A model generated the notes under the pieces. It had not been told where the DNA came from and made no database searches. It saw nothing but the letters and a program-made list of their open reading frames with translations. DNA of 64,000 bases, taken from assembly GCA_963971575.1 (NCBI GenBank), contig OZ020616.1, positions 29,430,306 to 29,494,305 on the forward strand. The letters run 5' to 3'. The DNA is from Liopterus haemorrhoidalis (Eukaryota > Arthropoda > Insecta > Coleoptera > Dytiscidae). The position numbers and the translations under genes were made by a program. Below, in pieces: positions 33,861-45,469 of the stretch; position 1 is the stretch's first letter, and every line of letters begins with the position of its first letter.

Positions 33861-34278
33861 CTGGTAAAAAAAGTGTTGTTATTTATTTCCACTTGAAAAA
33901 GCTAATAAAAATAAAATATATTTGATATTATTTTTACTCTTCAATCTTCCTATTATATAAAAATAATTTATAATGTGGAGGGGGGCATTATTTACTACCA
34001 CTTCAGGTCTCCAAAAGCATTAATGCGGCTATGATTATGAGTTATTAATTTATAAACAAGAAAGCAAACACATTAATAATTACTTCACGCATCCTAAATA
34101 AAATTACCATAAATTATAAAATCCAACTATTCTATAAATATTTGTTTCATAACCTACTGCACAAGAAAAAAAACAATGTGCGCCTATGTCACGCACCATT
34201 ACAACAACGATATCTGCCGTACGATATTTGTATTACCTACTATCGTACGTTGCGATCAGCAGACGGCCAGGCTACACG

Positions 34279-37200
34279 ATGTGCGACAGACCACAAGATG
34301 GACGAACAATGTTCAATGCGATCGCTTTTATTCAGGCTATTGAAAAATATCCATGTCTTTGGAATTATACATTGACTGAATATGGTAAAAAAGAAATTAC
34401 AGACCAAGCATGGAGAGCGGTTGCTGCAGAATTGAACGATTCAGGTAAGTTGAAAATAATTTTATTACAAATAAAAAGTTGTTACATGTTTTGGGGTGTT
34501 CATAAAAATCTAAAATATCTTTTAACGATGTCACACTTAATTGTCAAATTTGACAGAAGATATTTGGAATTAAAAAATGAGAAAATCCCTAGGTTGTATG
34601 CGATCTATCGCTACAGACATCTGTCGGAAGTAGCGTGTACTACAACTACCGTACTCGTAACATTTCGGTTGTATTCGGTTTATTTCGTTAGTTTTAAAAT
34701 CATTTGGCTCGAATTTTGTTGTATGATATTATTATAGCTCCATTTTTCGTAATTTCAGTAGTTTATCCTATATGTACCGATTTGATTTGAACAGTATTTG
34801 ACAAAATTACAATGAATTGCAGTGTATTATCTGTTGATATTACAAACTTTTAAGCGGAACTAAATGGAATTTAAAATTAAAATTTTCTCAAGTTGCCACT
34901 AGCTAATTTTTTATTTCAAAACGTTCAATCAGTCGGTAAAAGTTAGTAGATTTGAAAATCTTGTTTTACTTAAACCAAAGACACCACCTATAATTTATGA
35001 TTTTTGAGAAAAAGACTGGTCGGAAAAAAAGCAATAAATCCGATTGCACCATTTTCTCAAAATCGAAAAAAGAACTTGCCGACCGGCGTAGCGTAGTGGT
35101 AACACATGTGCTCTGCGTTGCTAAGGTCTCGGGTTCGAGTCCTGTTCAGGCATGGAATTTTCAAAAATAAAGAATTGCCCTGGCTAATTGCCGAAGCAGC
35201 AATGGCCATTAAAAAAAGAACTTAATTAAGTCATAGTTGCCTAGTATCAGTGGCGGCTGAGAGAGGGTGTCGCTGGGACAATGTCCTCCTAAAAAAAATT
35301 AATAAGGAAAACTGAATTTAAAATCTTGTTTATGCTTTAAAATTGCATTAAACTAGCTAAATATATCTGCGTATATTTATATTTATTATTTCTAATTCAA
35401 AGATTTTTTATATAAGTGTTAGATTTTAAAAATTTTGATCTAGAAAACAATGCTGTGGACACTACACGTTAGTGTCCCGGTACAGTGTTGCCACATGCGA
35501 TTTCTAATGTATTTATCTACGCAAGAAATAAAAATGAACTGGAAAGGGCAACAGCGGCGAGTTGTTAGTGTGTACGTGTTGGTGAATTTAGGCCAGCGGC
35601 CTTAGCTTATCGTTCACTTGTTTTGATTTTACTCAGACGTGAAACTGGATACAGTGCGTTATATTAAAACTAACGTGCTTAACCATGAAACTATATTATT
35701 AATAAAAAATATTGGTCCTCATTGGCCTAAATTGAATATTTCACAATCGAACAAAAATGGAAATAGAACGTTAATTTAGAATGGGGCACCGAAAGCTGCA
35801 TTTTTTTTCTAACAACTGAAGATTGAGCTATCTGTAGCTCGGAGCTTAATAAAAAAATATATAACAAAAAAATATTCACTTTCAAGTCGTACTTGAAAGT
35901 GTAATTTGAATGCCAAATATTTTTAAATATTTTTAATGTCATTACGGTCAACTTAGGTCTTTTTTTTCAACTTACACATCGCGTTTTTGAGAAAAATCGT
36001 GTTCCCTGTACCTTAATACATTGTGTATATGAATTCTAAATATGTTTCACAGGCCAAATTGACTTAGATTGGAGGCCAGATATTTCAAAATCACAGAGGA
36101 CGGGTGGGCGAAATTCTGAAAATCATTTGAGAACGTGGGGAAGAAATTCTGAAAATCAGTTAAGAACAGGGGGAGTGGAGAAATTCCGAAAATCTTTAAG
36201 GTGATTCTAAAAAAAAGGGGTAGAAATTTCATGCGAGCCGTTTGAAACTTATTGTTGGACCAGATTCGGCCCGCGGGCTTTAGGCTGGACACTGCAATAT
36301 ATTGATCAAAAAGTGTCCCCCCAAATATTTTACTCATCAGCCGCTACTGACTAGTTTATTAAAATGCCAATATAAATGGTAACAGGCAGCACTATTTTAA
36401 GAGTAAATCAATTTTAAAAAGTTTGAGTAGGGCATCAAATAAAACCTCTTGATGTGTGAAAACAAATTTTTGAAAAAATAAATATTTTTACACTATATTC
36501 TATTTATAGTAAATATTAAAAAATGTTTGTCTTGTTTTCCAAAGGGGTTGGTCTAAAAATCTGAAAATATTCTCAACAATGTACATTGATGGAAATCGAA
36601 ATAGTTCAACGGGAATTTTTGATCAGATTAGCAGTGGCGGCTCGGGATATGCAATCGCGGGGGTGCTGCAACTTTCGAAATTTACAAACACGTCATAAAT
36701 ACGTGGTTTCGAAGTTATGGTCAAAATTTAAAAAAAAAAAATAAAATAAACATGAAAAAATATTGTTTATTAGGTTATTACCCGTCAACGATGAATTTAT
36801 TCATGAACTTTTTAAGATGGGAAAACTTAAATTGGCAAAATTAATTTATGCCTACGAAACCCTAGACATTTATGTATGTAATTATATTCGTTGATTCTTA
36901 GAGAATAAGTCTGCAAAATATTGTTCATATCGGTTAAAGGATATAGGCGTGTCTAGAGTTTCTCTTTTATGCCTACGAAACCCTAAACATTTCTATATAT
37001 AATTATATTTGTAGATTCTTAGAGAATAAATCTGCAAAATGTTGTTCATATCGGTTAAAGGATATAGGCGTGTCTAGAGTTTCTCTTTTATGGTTACGAA
37101 ACCCTAAACATTTCTATATATAATTATATTCGTAGATTCTTAGAGAATAAATCTGCAAAATATTGTTCATATCGGTTAAAGGATATAGGCGTGTCTAGAG

Positions 37201-40200
37201 TTTTTCTTTCATGCCTACGAAACCCTAAAAATTTCTATATGTAATTTTATCCGCAGTTTCTTAGAGAATAAATCTGCAAAATATTTTTCATATTGATCAG
37301 AGGATATAGGAGTGTCTAGAGTTTCTTGTTTATTTCTGCGAAACCCAAGATATTTCTGTAAATAACTATATTTGTAGATACTTAAAAAATAAATCTGCAA
37401 AATATTGTTCATATCACTCAAAGAATGTATGAGTGTCTAGAGTGTCTTGTTTATGCCTACGAAATCCTAGACATTTCCATACGTTATTTTATCCGCAGAT
37501 TCTTAGGAAATAAATCTGCAAAATATTTTTCATATCTATCATAGGATATAGGAGTGTCTAGAGTTTCTTGTTTATGCCTACGAAATTCTAGACATTTCTA
37601 TATGTTATTTTATCAGCAGATTCTTAGGAAATAAATCTGCAAAATATTTATCATATCGATCATAGGATATAGGAGTGTCTAGAGTTTCTTGTTTATGACT
37701 ACGAAACCCTAGACATTTCTATATGTTATTTTATCCGCAGATTCTTAGAAAATAAATCTGCAAAATATTTTTCATATCGATCATAGGATATAGGATTGTC
37801 TAGAATTTCTTGTTTATGCCTACGAAACCCTATACATTTCTATACGTTATTTTATCCGGAGATTCTTAGAAAATAAATATGCAAAATATATTTCATATCT
37901 ATTATAAGATATAGGAGTGTCTAGAGTTTCTTATTTATGCCTACGAAATCCTAGACATTTCTATTTGTTATTTAATTCGCAGTTTCTTAGAGAATAAATC
38001 TGCAAAATATTTTTCATATCTATCATAGGATATAGGAGTGTCTAGAGTTTCTTGTTTATGTCTACGAAACCCTAGACATTTCTATATGTTATTGAATTCG
38101 CAGTTTCTTAGAGAGTAAATCTGCAAAATATTGTTCATATCGGTCAAATCATATAATAGTATCTATAGTTTCTTGTTTATGCCTACGAAATCCTACACAT
38201 TTCGATATGTAATTATATTCATAGATTCTTAGAGAATAAATCTGCAAAATACCTGTCAATCAAGAGACCTCAAGTGTCTCCAGTTAGCCAATCACGAGAA
38301 ACTTAGGAAAAATGACGTCACAGTGTTACCCAGATCACAAACACATACTAGTTAATTATATATGTACGATTATCTATAAATTTTCATTATGGTATATTCC
38401 AAAATCACTTAAAAATAAAATGCATGCTTCTCGTCTTATTCTAGCGAAAAGGTCAATAACATTTTCTTTGATGTCTATGCGACTGTTGAGTAACTTTTTC
38501 TCAATTGAAATCATTGCAAGTGCATTTAACCTATCCTGGTTCATTACTACACTACAAACTTAGCAAAGGAACTGTCATATTGCTATACGATATGACAATA
38601 TACTACTGTGAAAAACACAGTTCAGCTAGCGTTCTTCGCTCTTCTTAGTGCTGAAACTTGCAGAGGCGGTTCGCGTGTTGCTTGCAAGATGTATTTTTAT
38701 TTACTTTTTTTATACAAAATAAAGAGTATAAACAATTATTGGTCATAAAATTAATGATTTTACAAGCAAATATGAATAAATTAATAAATATTATTTATAT
38801 ACCGACTAAAATAGAGGGTACTGCAGTTCCGCAGTTCCTATACATGAGCCGCCCTGCAGATTGGTTTTTCGAAAAATTATGAGATTTTTGTGTCGTTGAA
38901 AAAATAATAATTATTATTTTAAATATATTGTGTGGTATTAAACGAGAGCTCTTAAGTTTCTTTTGGGAGCGTAAAGTAATTTTTTAACACGATTTTTGCT
39001 AATAGCATGCTAAAAAATCTTTGTTTTGGGGAGGCGCGATCCTCTGGTGTACCGCAAAATCAAATTAATGAACCTATTTGAAGAATTCTTTCAGTGCGAG
39101 TACTGTCGTTTGCCTATTATACATAAGCCATGTCTAGCCGTGTTTCCATCGCTAGCCTTGTCCGTATTCATTCTATGTTAGTGAGGACTGACAAGCTCGA
39201 ATACGCAGTCTGGTGGTCAAATATTGTACTAGGCTCTCTAGTACTGGTCGAACTTATTACGTATGTTCTAGTGTTGAATTTTTGTTAGAATGTCGATAGA
39301 AGTTGTGAAAAACTATAAAAGTAGAACAAATTGTAGTGTTTTTAGCTGTCATTCAAGACAGAACAAAGATAGGCATCTTAGTTTTTTTATTTTCTTAAGG
39401 AAAATGGAATAAAAGTTAATATTAGGTCCAGATTGGGAAATTATTCGGTTATGGACAGGAGTAAGGCATGGGAATATATTTTGAGTTAAAAAGTAACTGA
39501 TACTATGCGAGTTTGTTCATTAGGTACATTTGTCGCAGAAAAACAAAACTGCACTAATATGCTTGCACCTGCAAGTTGCATATTTAACTCTTAGCTGCTC
39601 CTGTCCAACTAAAACTAATTTTATTTCATGAGGCAATGAACATAATGCACTTGTTTGCAAACAGAATCCATATATTGTAAATTTAAATGCTGTAATTTGA
39701 TGCCCACCTTCTGTTATACACCTGGATATATGTGTAGCGCTTAAAAATTCAAAAATTTCGCAAATATTTACTCGTATTTTCATAAAATAAATATGTACTG
39801 CGCTTAAATTAACATGTACGCTATTAGCATATTGACAGCTGAGTACTAGACACAACAGCCATATTGCCTTGGATCACAGCGCCGCCACCGGTAATGTTGC
39901 TTCTCAATAGCGTAAACGCTCGCAATCCAACAGTTGTAGGAGTACAGCAGTTCTATGTATGTCTATTACAAAAGGAAAATATTATTTATTAATAATTTAG
40001 TTCTAACGTAATAGACGTATTCTGCAAAAAAAAAAACGACTAGAAGTTATATTTAAATAATTTTTTGTTTGCTAAGAAAATTATTACCTAATCATATTTA
40101 AAACAAAAAAAAAAAAAAAACAATTTTGTGCTAAAAACAATGATCCAAGTCAAATTCAATTTCTAGACTTGGTACCGGCCTAGATTACATGTGCACGTTA

Positions 40201-41163
40201 GTAATTTATTATTTGTAAAATATATTAATGTGAACTGTAAAAACATTTTGCGAATTGGTCTAGTTAGATGCACTATATATTAAGTATCATTTTAATTGTT
40301 ACTGTGGAAAATGGAAATTTAATTTCTTAATTATTTTCATTACAAAGTTAGAAAGTGGCACATCTTGTAATCTGTACCATAGATTGCTGAATAAAATGTA
40401 AACATAAAAACTAATAATCAAATTATGGGTTAGTACCGATTATTAGCACAAATGAAAATAGGACATTTCGATAAAATTTTTAGAGCATTTAAATATTAAA
40501 TACTTCTTTAATACATTTTTGCATAGACCGTAATGGAACAAAAAATATTTTAAACTAATATTAATCTTGGTGAATGTTTCAGATGGCAATTGTCGCGTGC
40601 GATGGAAGAATATTCGGTGTGCTTTTGTGAGATCCAAAAGACCTGGAAAATTCAAAAAACAGTATTATTTATCTGAATATTTGTCCTTTTTGGTGCCGTT
40701 TATTAAAGACAAAGCAAGTGTTGAAAATACACTTAATAATACAGATGATTTCCATTTGGATGATACAGATTTCGAAGGATCTCAAGATGAATCTGCCACA
40801 ATGGAATACGACCAATGGTCAATAGACATCAAAGAAGAAGTTCATCAATCACCATCATTGTCTCCAGTTGTAAAAGAAGCAACTTTTGCATCTGGGGAAA
40901 CCCAGGAAAATACAAATTTCTCTTCAAAATTAACGGTTTCCAACTTAGACAAAACTAATAATTCTAAATCTTCTGCTGATATTTACGAATTTGAGAAAAA
41001 AAAGTCTAAAGTTAAAGAAGAAGATACGGATTTATTATTTTTGCGAAGTATATTGCCAGATATAAAAAAATTAAAGGATAAACAGAAGCGAACTCTCAAA
41101 AGAAAAATATTAGCAATACTAGATGATTTCTTAGATGAGAACGAAGACTCTAGGCCACCATAA
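34279..41163 (+). CDS. MADF-BESS domain DNA-binding protein
   Basis: Two exons, 34279-34444 and 40583-41163, joined by a 6138-bp GTAAGT...TTTCAG intron; 248 residues. The MADF domain (a Myb/SANT-like DNA-binding domain of insect regulators) spans the junction: FNAIAFIQAIEKYPCLWNYT, GKKEITDQAWRAVAAELND, then DGNCRVRWKNIRCAFVRSK and YYLSEYLSFLVPFIKD. An acidic, Ser-rich linker with an IKEEV sumoylation-like motif follows. The BESS motif closes the protein (DLLFLRSILPDIKKLKDKQK, RTLKRKILAILDDFL). Members bind DNA and recruit partners through BESS. The start is uncertain: 34279 and 34309 (better Kozak) are near the domain, and an in-frame ATG at 34186 would add 31 residues. The intron is mostly nested transposons. 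The frame is intact. AATAAA at about 41322 may be its poly(A) signal. Confidence 0.88.
34851..34985. repeat. MITE family G, diverged copy
   Basis: AAGCGGAACTAAATGGAAT at the left, ATCAGTCGGTAAAAGTTAGT and TTAAACCAAAG at the right match family G in order, with weak ends. Confidence 0.5.
35078..35211 (+). mobile_element. tRNA-derived SINE, copy 2
   Basis: Flanked by the 12-bp duplication AAAAAAGAACTT (35066-35077 and 35212-35223). A-box-like TAGCGTAGTGG and B-box GGGTTCGAGTCC, then GGCATGGAATTTTCAA, CTGGCTAATTGCC and AATGGCCAT before the A tail. Closely matches 26936-27092 with a deletion in the body. Confidence 0.88.
35248..36349. mobile_element. hAT-like element with CAGTGGCGGCTGA ends
   Basis: Ends CAGTGGCGGCTGAGAG and, inverted, CAGTAGCGGCTGATGAG. 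The flanking 8-mers CCTAGTAT and ACTAGTTT agree at six positions. A second hAT end (CAGTGTCCAGCC inverted, near 36230-36293) is nested near its right side. No transposase recognised. Confidence 0.65.
36848..38251. repeat. tandem array, 121-bp unit, about 11.6 copies
   Basis: Unit starts fall at 36848, 36969, 37090, 37211, 37332, 37453, 37574, 37695, 37816, 37937, 38058 and 38179, always 121 bp apart, with no insertion or deletion between. Each unit begins ATGCCTACGAAACCCTAGAC (with substitutions) and has AATAAATCTGCAAAATATT and GGATATAGGAGTGTCTAGAG. The unit start resembles the right end of repeat family C. Substitutions are scattered and often shared by neighbouring units. Confidence 0.93.
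38374..38544 (-). pseudogene. hAT transposase C-terminal remnant
   Basis: A 56-residue minus-strand frame starting MNQDRLNALAMISIEKKLLN. The (S/N)Q(E/D)RLNxLAxxSIE pattern is the usual C-terminal end of a group of hAT transposases. The remainder is gone; the tandem array takes its place in the element. Confidence 0.7.
39290..39515 (+). pseudogene. THAP-domain exon remnant of a transposon
   Basis: From the ATG at 39290: SRTNCSVFSCHSRQNKDRHL gives the first zinc pair (C-X4-C). After one frame change come SFFIF, NIRSRLGNYSVMDRSKAWEY and VTDTMRVCSL, the place of the C-X2-H pair. The His position is damaged. This is the layout of a THAP zinc finger, a DNA-binding domain of P-like and other transposons. 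It faces the SWIM-like frame at 39520-39855. Confidence 0.55.
39520..39855 (-). pseudogene. SWIM-like zinc-finger segment of a transposon protein
   Basis: A 111-residue minus-strand frame. Near its end KYATCRC is followed by KHISAVLFFCDK. In SWIM domains the pattern is CxC, a loop, then CxH followed by hydrophobics; here the loop and its Cys appear deleted. The upstream part (FEFLSATHISRCITEGG) has the mixed composition of coding sequence. SWIM domains next to YqaJ-type nucleases occur in repeat-encoded arthropod proteins. The match is by pattern only. Confidence 0.4.
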
Positions 41164-42560
41164 TTACCAACAGGCATAATAGAGAGAGCATGTGATATTA
41201 GATAGACCAAAGGACGAGTGTACTATCCATTTACATTTGTATATTAAAATTATATTTTCAAAACCTTATATTATTATATTTTATTTTAATTATTGGTCAG
41301 CACAGACCAATGGTCCCCATACAATAAAAACTGTTAGTACCACTAGTTACATCAAAGTTAAGTCTTCTCAGTATATCCTCATGTAGTTGAGACTAGTCCC
41401 TGTATTCACTTAAGAGAGTGATTCAATCATATCACTTAAACATAATCTTAATTTGACTGCATGAAACTGACTGATTTCCGGCCGCAGGTAGTGCGTCTTA
41501 TTCGCGACTCTAATTACCGAAACCGCGCCACTAATGCCTTGTGAACTTTTGACACGAAAAAGGATAGTCATCTGTCAACGTATTTAAACAGTATTGGTTT
41601 ATGGACAATTTTTGGTTAAATTTATATATGTTAACCCATTTTATGATAAAATTTGCTGTTTGTAAATGAATATTTTCAGAGGTTATAATGTTGGTGTCAG
41701 GTTCTACTCACAGAGAAAACAAAATACCTATTATACTTTAAACTTAAAACATTTATTTGAATACTTAATATCTATACATTTTTCAAGATATTTTATAGAA
41801 AGAGAACTGGTAATTTGTTCTACACAAGATAACTGTCAAATATTTGCAAACTAACACATTTACGGAACACCCACATGAAATAACAGGGGGTTTTAATTAT
41901 ATTAACAATAATTTACACAACATTAAACGATTTTCTTGCACATGTGAGACAGGGAAAATGAAAATTTCAACGTTAAAAGCTTGTTTAGAAACATCTGAAT
42001 TGATGAAATTCCCATCGATAAATACCTACAAACAAAATTTTAGGATCTTTAATAAACTTTCTTCTTCACTTGTAGCAAAACATAAGTATACATGGTGCAT
42101 TTATTAACTTTTAACGCATTTTTCTCATTGGTATTAAAATTAAATTGCAGAACTAATAAAGACACTGTCATACACTACAATTTTTCTAATAAAATTCATC
42201 TAATATTCGAAGATGTTCTTCCTGTGAATGACAACCATACACACAACAAGGAGTATTTAATCTTTTTTTCTTAAATTTATCACTTTATTCGTTGTAAAAA
42301 CGGAGTGAGAATGGACAGAAACAAGAAACACATGGTATCTATATGAACTATACGTAAACAATGAAAGTATACTTTTTCGAAGTGTTCGCTTTATTGCCGC
42401 TAGAGGGATACGCGTTAAGTTGAGTCATCAATATAGTCGCCTCATTCTTTTCATACCCTTCTCGCAGTCAGTTTGTAGAAGGTTTCAGGGCTGTAGACAT
42501 GTATCAAACAGTTGGCACCTTACCTTACAGGAACGTAACGTAACAAAAAGAAAGATAAGG
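41164..42560. other. downstream of MADF-BESS gene; no gene recognised
   Basis: Contains the MADF-BESS 3' UTR (AATAAA near 41322). Plus-strand open frames of 60-87 residues at 41666-42274 follow one another in different frames, which might be a decayed coding region, but no motif was recognised. Confidence 0.35.
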
Positions 42561-42567
42561 ACATACA

Positions 42568-43449
42568 ATAGGGGATACGCATAAAATTTATATTTCCTTA
42601 AAACTACATTTTTTTGATATTTTAATGTTAGTTATGTCACCTAACACAACAAAAATCACATTTTAATTAATATTATAGCCAAATTTTTTAATTAAAATAT
42701 TGTAAATTAGAAATAAGCCGACCACGCCGCGAAGGTTGCCGAATAGATACGACTGAGACTGTAAGGGTTTGATGTCACAGATACAGACAAAACATAATGT
42801 TTACGTGTTTATATTGTATTGTTTGAGAGTTTTGTATTTGTTTTTAAACAATTTTTCACGCATTTATTATTAAAATAATTTATAAAATATATGTACTCAC
42901 ATTAAAATGGTCTTCACAAACATAAAGTTTACTTTTTTCTGAAATATCGGTTTTATTTCGCCTCATAGCTTTTCTGTTGTTTTTCGTCATCAGGTAATGA
43001 TATAAATTATTTTTTTGGATTTCTAATTGAACTATTTGTGCACATTGGTACTAAACAATATTTTCGACTATGTTTCGAAGTACTGGGGCCTGGATCTTCC
43101 ATATTTTATATATTTTAATATAAAATTTAATTCGGTAAACATGTATAAAATGTTTTTATAGAATTAAACTTTATTTTAATTAAAATCACTCTAACTTTAC
43201 ATAACCTATAAAAGTTATACAAACAAATAAGACAAACACAACAGACTATGTACGCTGGGTAGACTAGTAGTGTCATGTGTCAGTTAGAAGGGTATGACGT
43301 CACACGTCGTTTTCGCGCGCTACATACATTTATGATTTTTTTAAGCCTTCAAATTAAAAAAAAAAAAAAATTAAAAACTGTTTTTTATGTTTATATGCAA
43401 CAAGAGGAATATAATAAAAAAAATTTAAAAAATCATGCCTATCCCCTAT
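42568..43449. mobile_element. transposon family D, copy 2 (carries a THAP exon)
   Basis: Ends ATAGGGGATACGCAT and, inverted, ATAGGGGATAGGCAT. Left ~310 bp and right ~330 bp match 22321-23257, including the TGACGTCA-like site near the right end (43285-43291). The middle differs: a minus-strand THAP exon replaces the plus-strand exon of copy 1. A TA duplication is not evident here; a MITE starts 3 bp past the right end. Confidence 0.78.
42901..43102 (-). pseudogene. THAP-domain first exon inside family D copy 2
   Basis: Minus-strand ATG at 43102. MEDPGPSTSKHSRKYCLVPM followed by CTNSSIRNPKK gives the C-X4-C pair; FISLPDDEK and, after a frame change, TDISEKSKLYVCEDHF gives the C-X2-H pair, about 40 residues on. 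This order and spacing are those of a THAP zinc finger. The exon ends at a GTGAGT donor. One stop, one frameshift and a replaced core Trp show decay. The exon reads inward from the right end. Confidence 0.65.
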
Positions 43450-43452
43450 TCA

Positions 43453-43583
43453 GTTCAATGACAAATGAACTAATCAAAAACTAACTTATTTAAATATTTC
43501 TGTCTCACACATGCCTTGCAAGCATAAGTGAGAAAGAAATACATAAATAAGTTGATTGTTGATTCATTCATTTGTCATTGAAC
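43453..43583. mobile_element. 131-bp palindromic MITE
   Basis: GTTCAATGACAAATGAA at the left and its inverse at the right; pairing continues inward over most of the element, including AACTTATTTA. A fragment of the same end (TTTGTCATTGGACAGAC) lies near 46672. Confidence 0.7.
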
Positions 43584-43589
43584 AGACAT

Positions 43590-44360
43590 AGCGATTTTCG
43601 GTACATCCAGTTACTTTGTTTTACATTCAAATTTATTCACATATTCTAAGATATAATGTCTTTTACTCAGTACTAGTGCAGTCCAACCGCGCAGTTCACA
43701 TATTCCATCGTTTATTCACAATTTACTGAAGGTCGTTTCTACTATTTAGATTTATTTTGGAGGTAGGAATTTGCACATTGCTTTTTACTTAGATTATTAC
43801 TACAATTCCCGATAGAGACACATTACGGTACATGGATAAATAACACAATACTGCGAAATCTTGCATTAAACACCTATAGGAAAAGATATGTCTCTCAACA
43901 GAAGTCGTTTGTAGTAGAGAACTGTCATTTTATGCAGCTGGCTCATACAAATGATGTGTCATGAGACGGAACTTTAACGTAACTCTGGACGAAATGTGGT
44001 GAACTCTGGTGCCTATGGATTATGATCATAATGGCAAACGAGACATACCTTATATTTATAAGAAAAATGGCTTTCGAACAACTGTTTTGATGATAACTGC
44101 TTAGAACATAATTTTATTATCTAGTTTAAGGCTTATTTTTTTGTAATTTATACAAATTCTAATATATTAAATCTATTAAACAATTTATAAAAATAAATGT
44201 TTTTCTTTTTTCATTGACTCAGTAAAAAGTTCTGAATGGTTTTAAAATTAAAAATTAATAATAATAAACAAAATTTCTTGTAAGAAAGTTCCTAAGAGAA
44301 GATGAATAAGAAAGGAAAATGTATATGTGTATACATACTGTATGAAAAAGTGTATATGTA
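43590..44360. other. AT-rich intergenic stretch
   Basis: No gene, RNA or repeat boundary could be supported. Confidence 0.4.
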
Positions 44361-44363
44361 CAC

Positions 44364-45468
44364 CAGAGGTCCCCAAGGTGATCAATATCGACCCCTCAGG
44401 GATCGATATGACATAGTTTAGGCTCATAGTCGATAAGGCTCAGGGGATGATCGGGCTCAGGAGTCAATGGAAAAAAGTTAATTGAAAATCACTAATATAA
44501 TAGCTATACATTTATATGTAAACATTTTAAGACGCTTTTTAAAAATGTTACTTTAAGTTATGAAATTGGACGAATGTAGATTTACAAAAATATCCAAGAC
44601 TCTCTGTAATGGTACTTCCCCTTTTGCTTGCCTTTCCAAGCTCGTATATGGTTGAAACTGATTTCAAGCCATGTTAATTCCATCTTAACAAAACAAAGAA
44701 ATAAGTTAGATATAGAATTCCGTGGAAATTTAAAGTTGAAAGTTATGTACTAATCTTGAACCCAGCATTGTTAATCTTCCCAGAGTCCAAAGCCCACAGT
44801 ACCAACCATAACTTAATAAAAGTTTTATTGTAGAGCATCTGATGAGATATAAGTATCTATATTAGATATCTATATATATATAAAATCGCTGAGGTGTCTG
44901 TCATATATGCTTCCATTTTTTGCGTACTTCCCAAGATCTAGAAAGTTGAAAAGTGGCATGCGGTTTCCTGGGAACATTCTCAGGATGAGAGAAATCCTAA
45001 TTTTAGTTTTTAAGGTATCAAAGAGGAATATATCATAATAGTAATGAAATACTTATAAAACAAACAACACACTGTTAAGAGTGAGAAATACGTTTCTGAA
45101 ATTGAAAAAATTAAGCAATTCATCAATATATTTCTTATTAATCTAATGAAGACTGGAATACGGAGCAAATGTAGACAAAAACGCTAGAATTTTTGGCAAA
45201 TTATTTAAATTTGGTTTAAAAAAAATAAATAAATGGAAGCTCTTAGTTCTCGAATAACGAATAAAAGTGATTATCAAAATACTGTTGATTTTGATGTGAT
45301 TATAGACCAATATTTCTAGACATCCAGTATTATGTTGTCTTCTTATTATTAAATACCTACAAACCCTGAAATGTCTGAAAAATCACATTTTACATAATTT
45401 TTTTTCCCTGCCCTATTATAATTACGTTTCTGAAAGAGTCAACGGTTAAAATAATTTGGGGACTCCTG
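44364..45468. mobile_element. hAT-like element containing family C sequence
   Basis: Ends CAGAGGTCCCCAA and, inverted, CAGGAGTCCCCAAA. Flanking 8-mers ATGTACAC and ATGTAGAC differ by one base. Inside, 44870-45410 matches family C: AAAGTTGAAAAGTGGCATGC, AATACTTATAAAACAAACAA, and an end with ATACCTACAAACCCTG and a hairpin-like TCTGAAAAATCACA. Confidence 0.68.
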
Positions 45469-45469
45469 A

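Larger units (their letters stand above)
36632..38856 (-). mobile_element. 2.2-kb hAT element carrying a 121-bp tandem array
   Basis: Ends CAGTGGCGGCTCGGG and, inverted, CAGGGCGGCTCATG. Flanking 8-mers CAGATTAG and CAGATTGG differ by one base. About 1.4 kb of it is a tandem array (36848-38251). To the right, a minus-strand transposase C-terminus survives (38374-38544). It lies in the MADF-BESS intron and interrupts a family C repeat. Confidence 0.82.
36400..39010 (+). repeat. repeat family C segment split by a hAT element
   Basis: 36400-36631 (to GGGAATTTTTGATCAGATTA) continues at 38857 (TTTTTCGAAAAATTATGAG, then TTAACACGATTTTTGCTAA), the same order seen uninterrupted near 51230-51390. The hAT at 36632-38856 lies between, with its 8-bp duplication in the family C text. 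Confidence 0.65.

Noticed and set aside
36848..38251. CRISPR-like repeat array
   Set aside because: Whole 121-bp units repeat in tandem with no unique spacers, inside a hAT in a eukaryotic intron.
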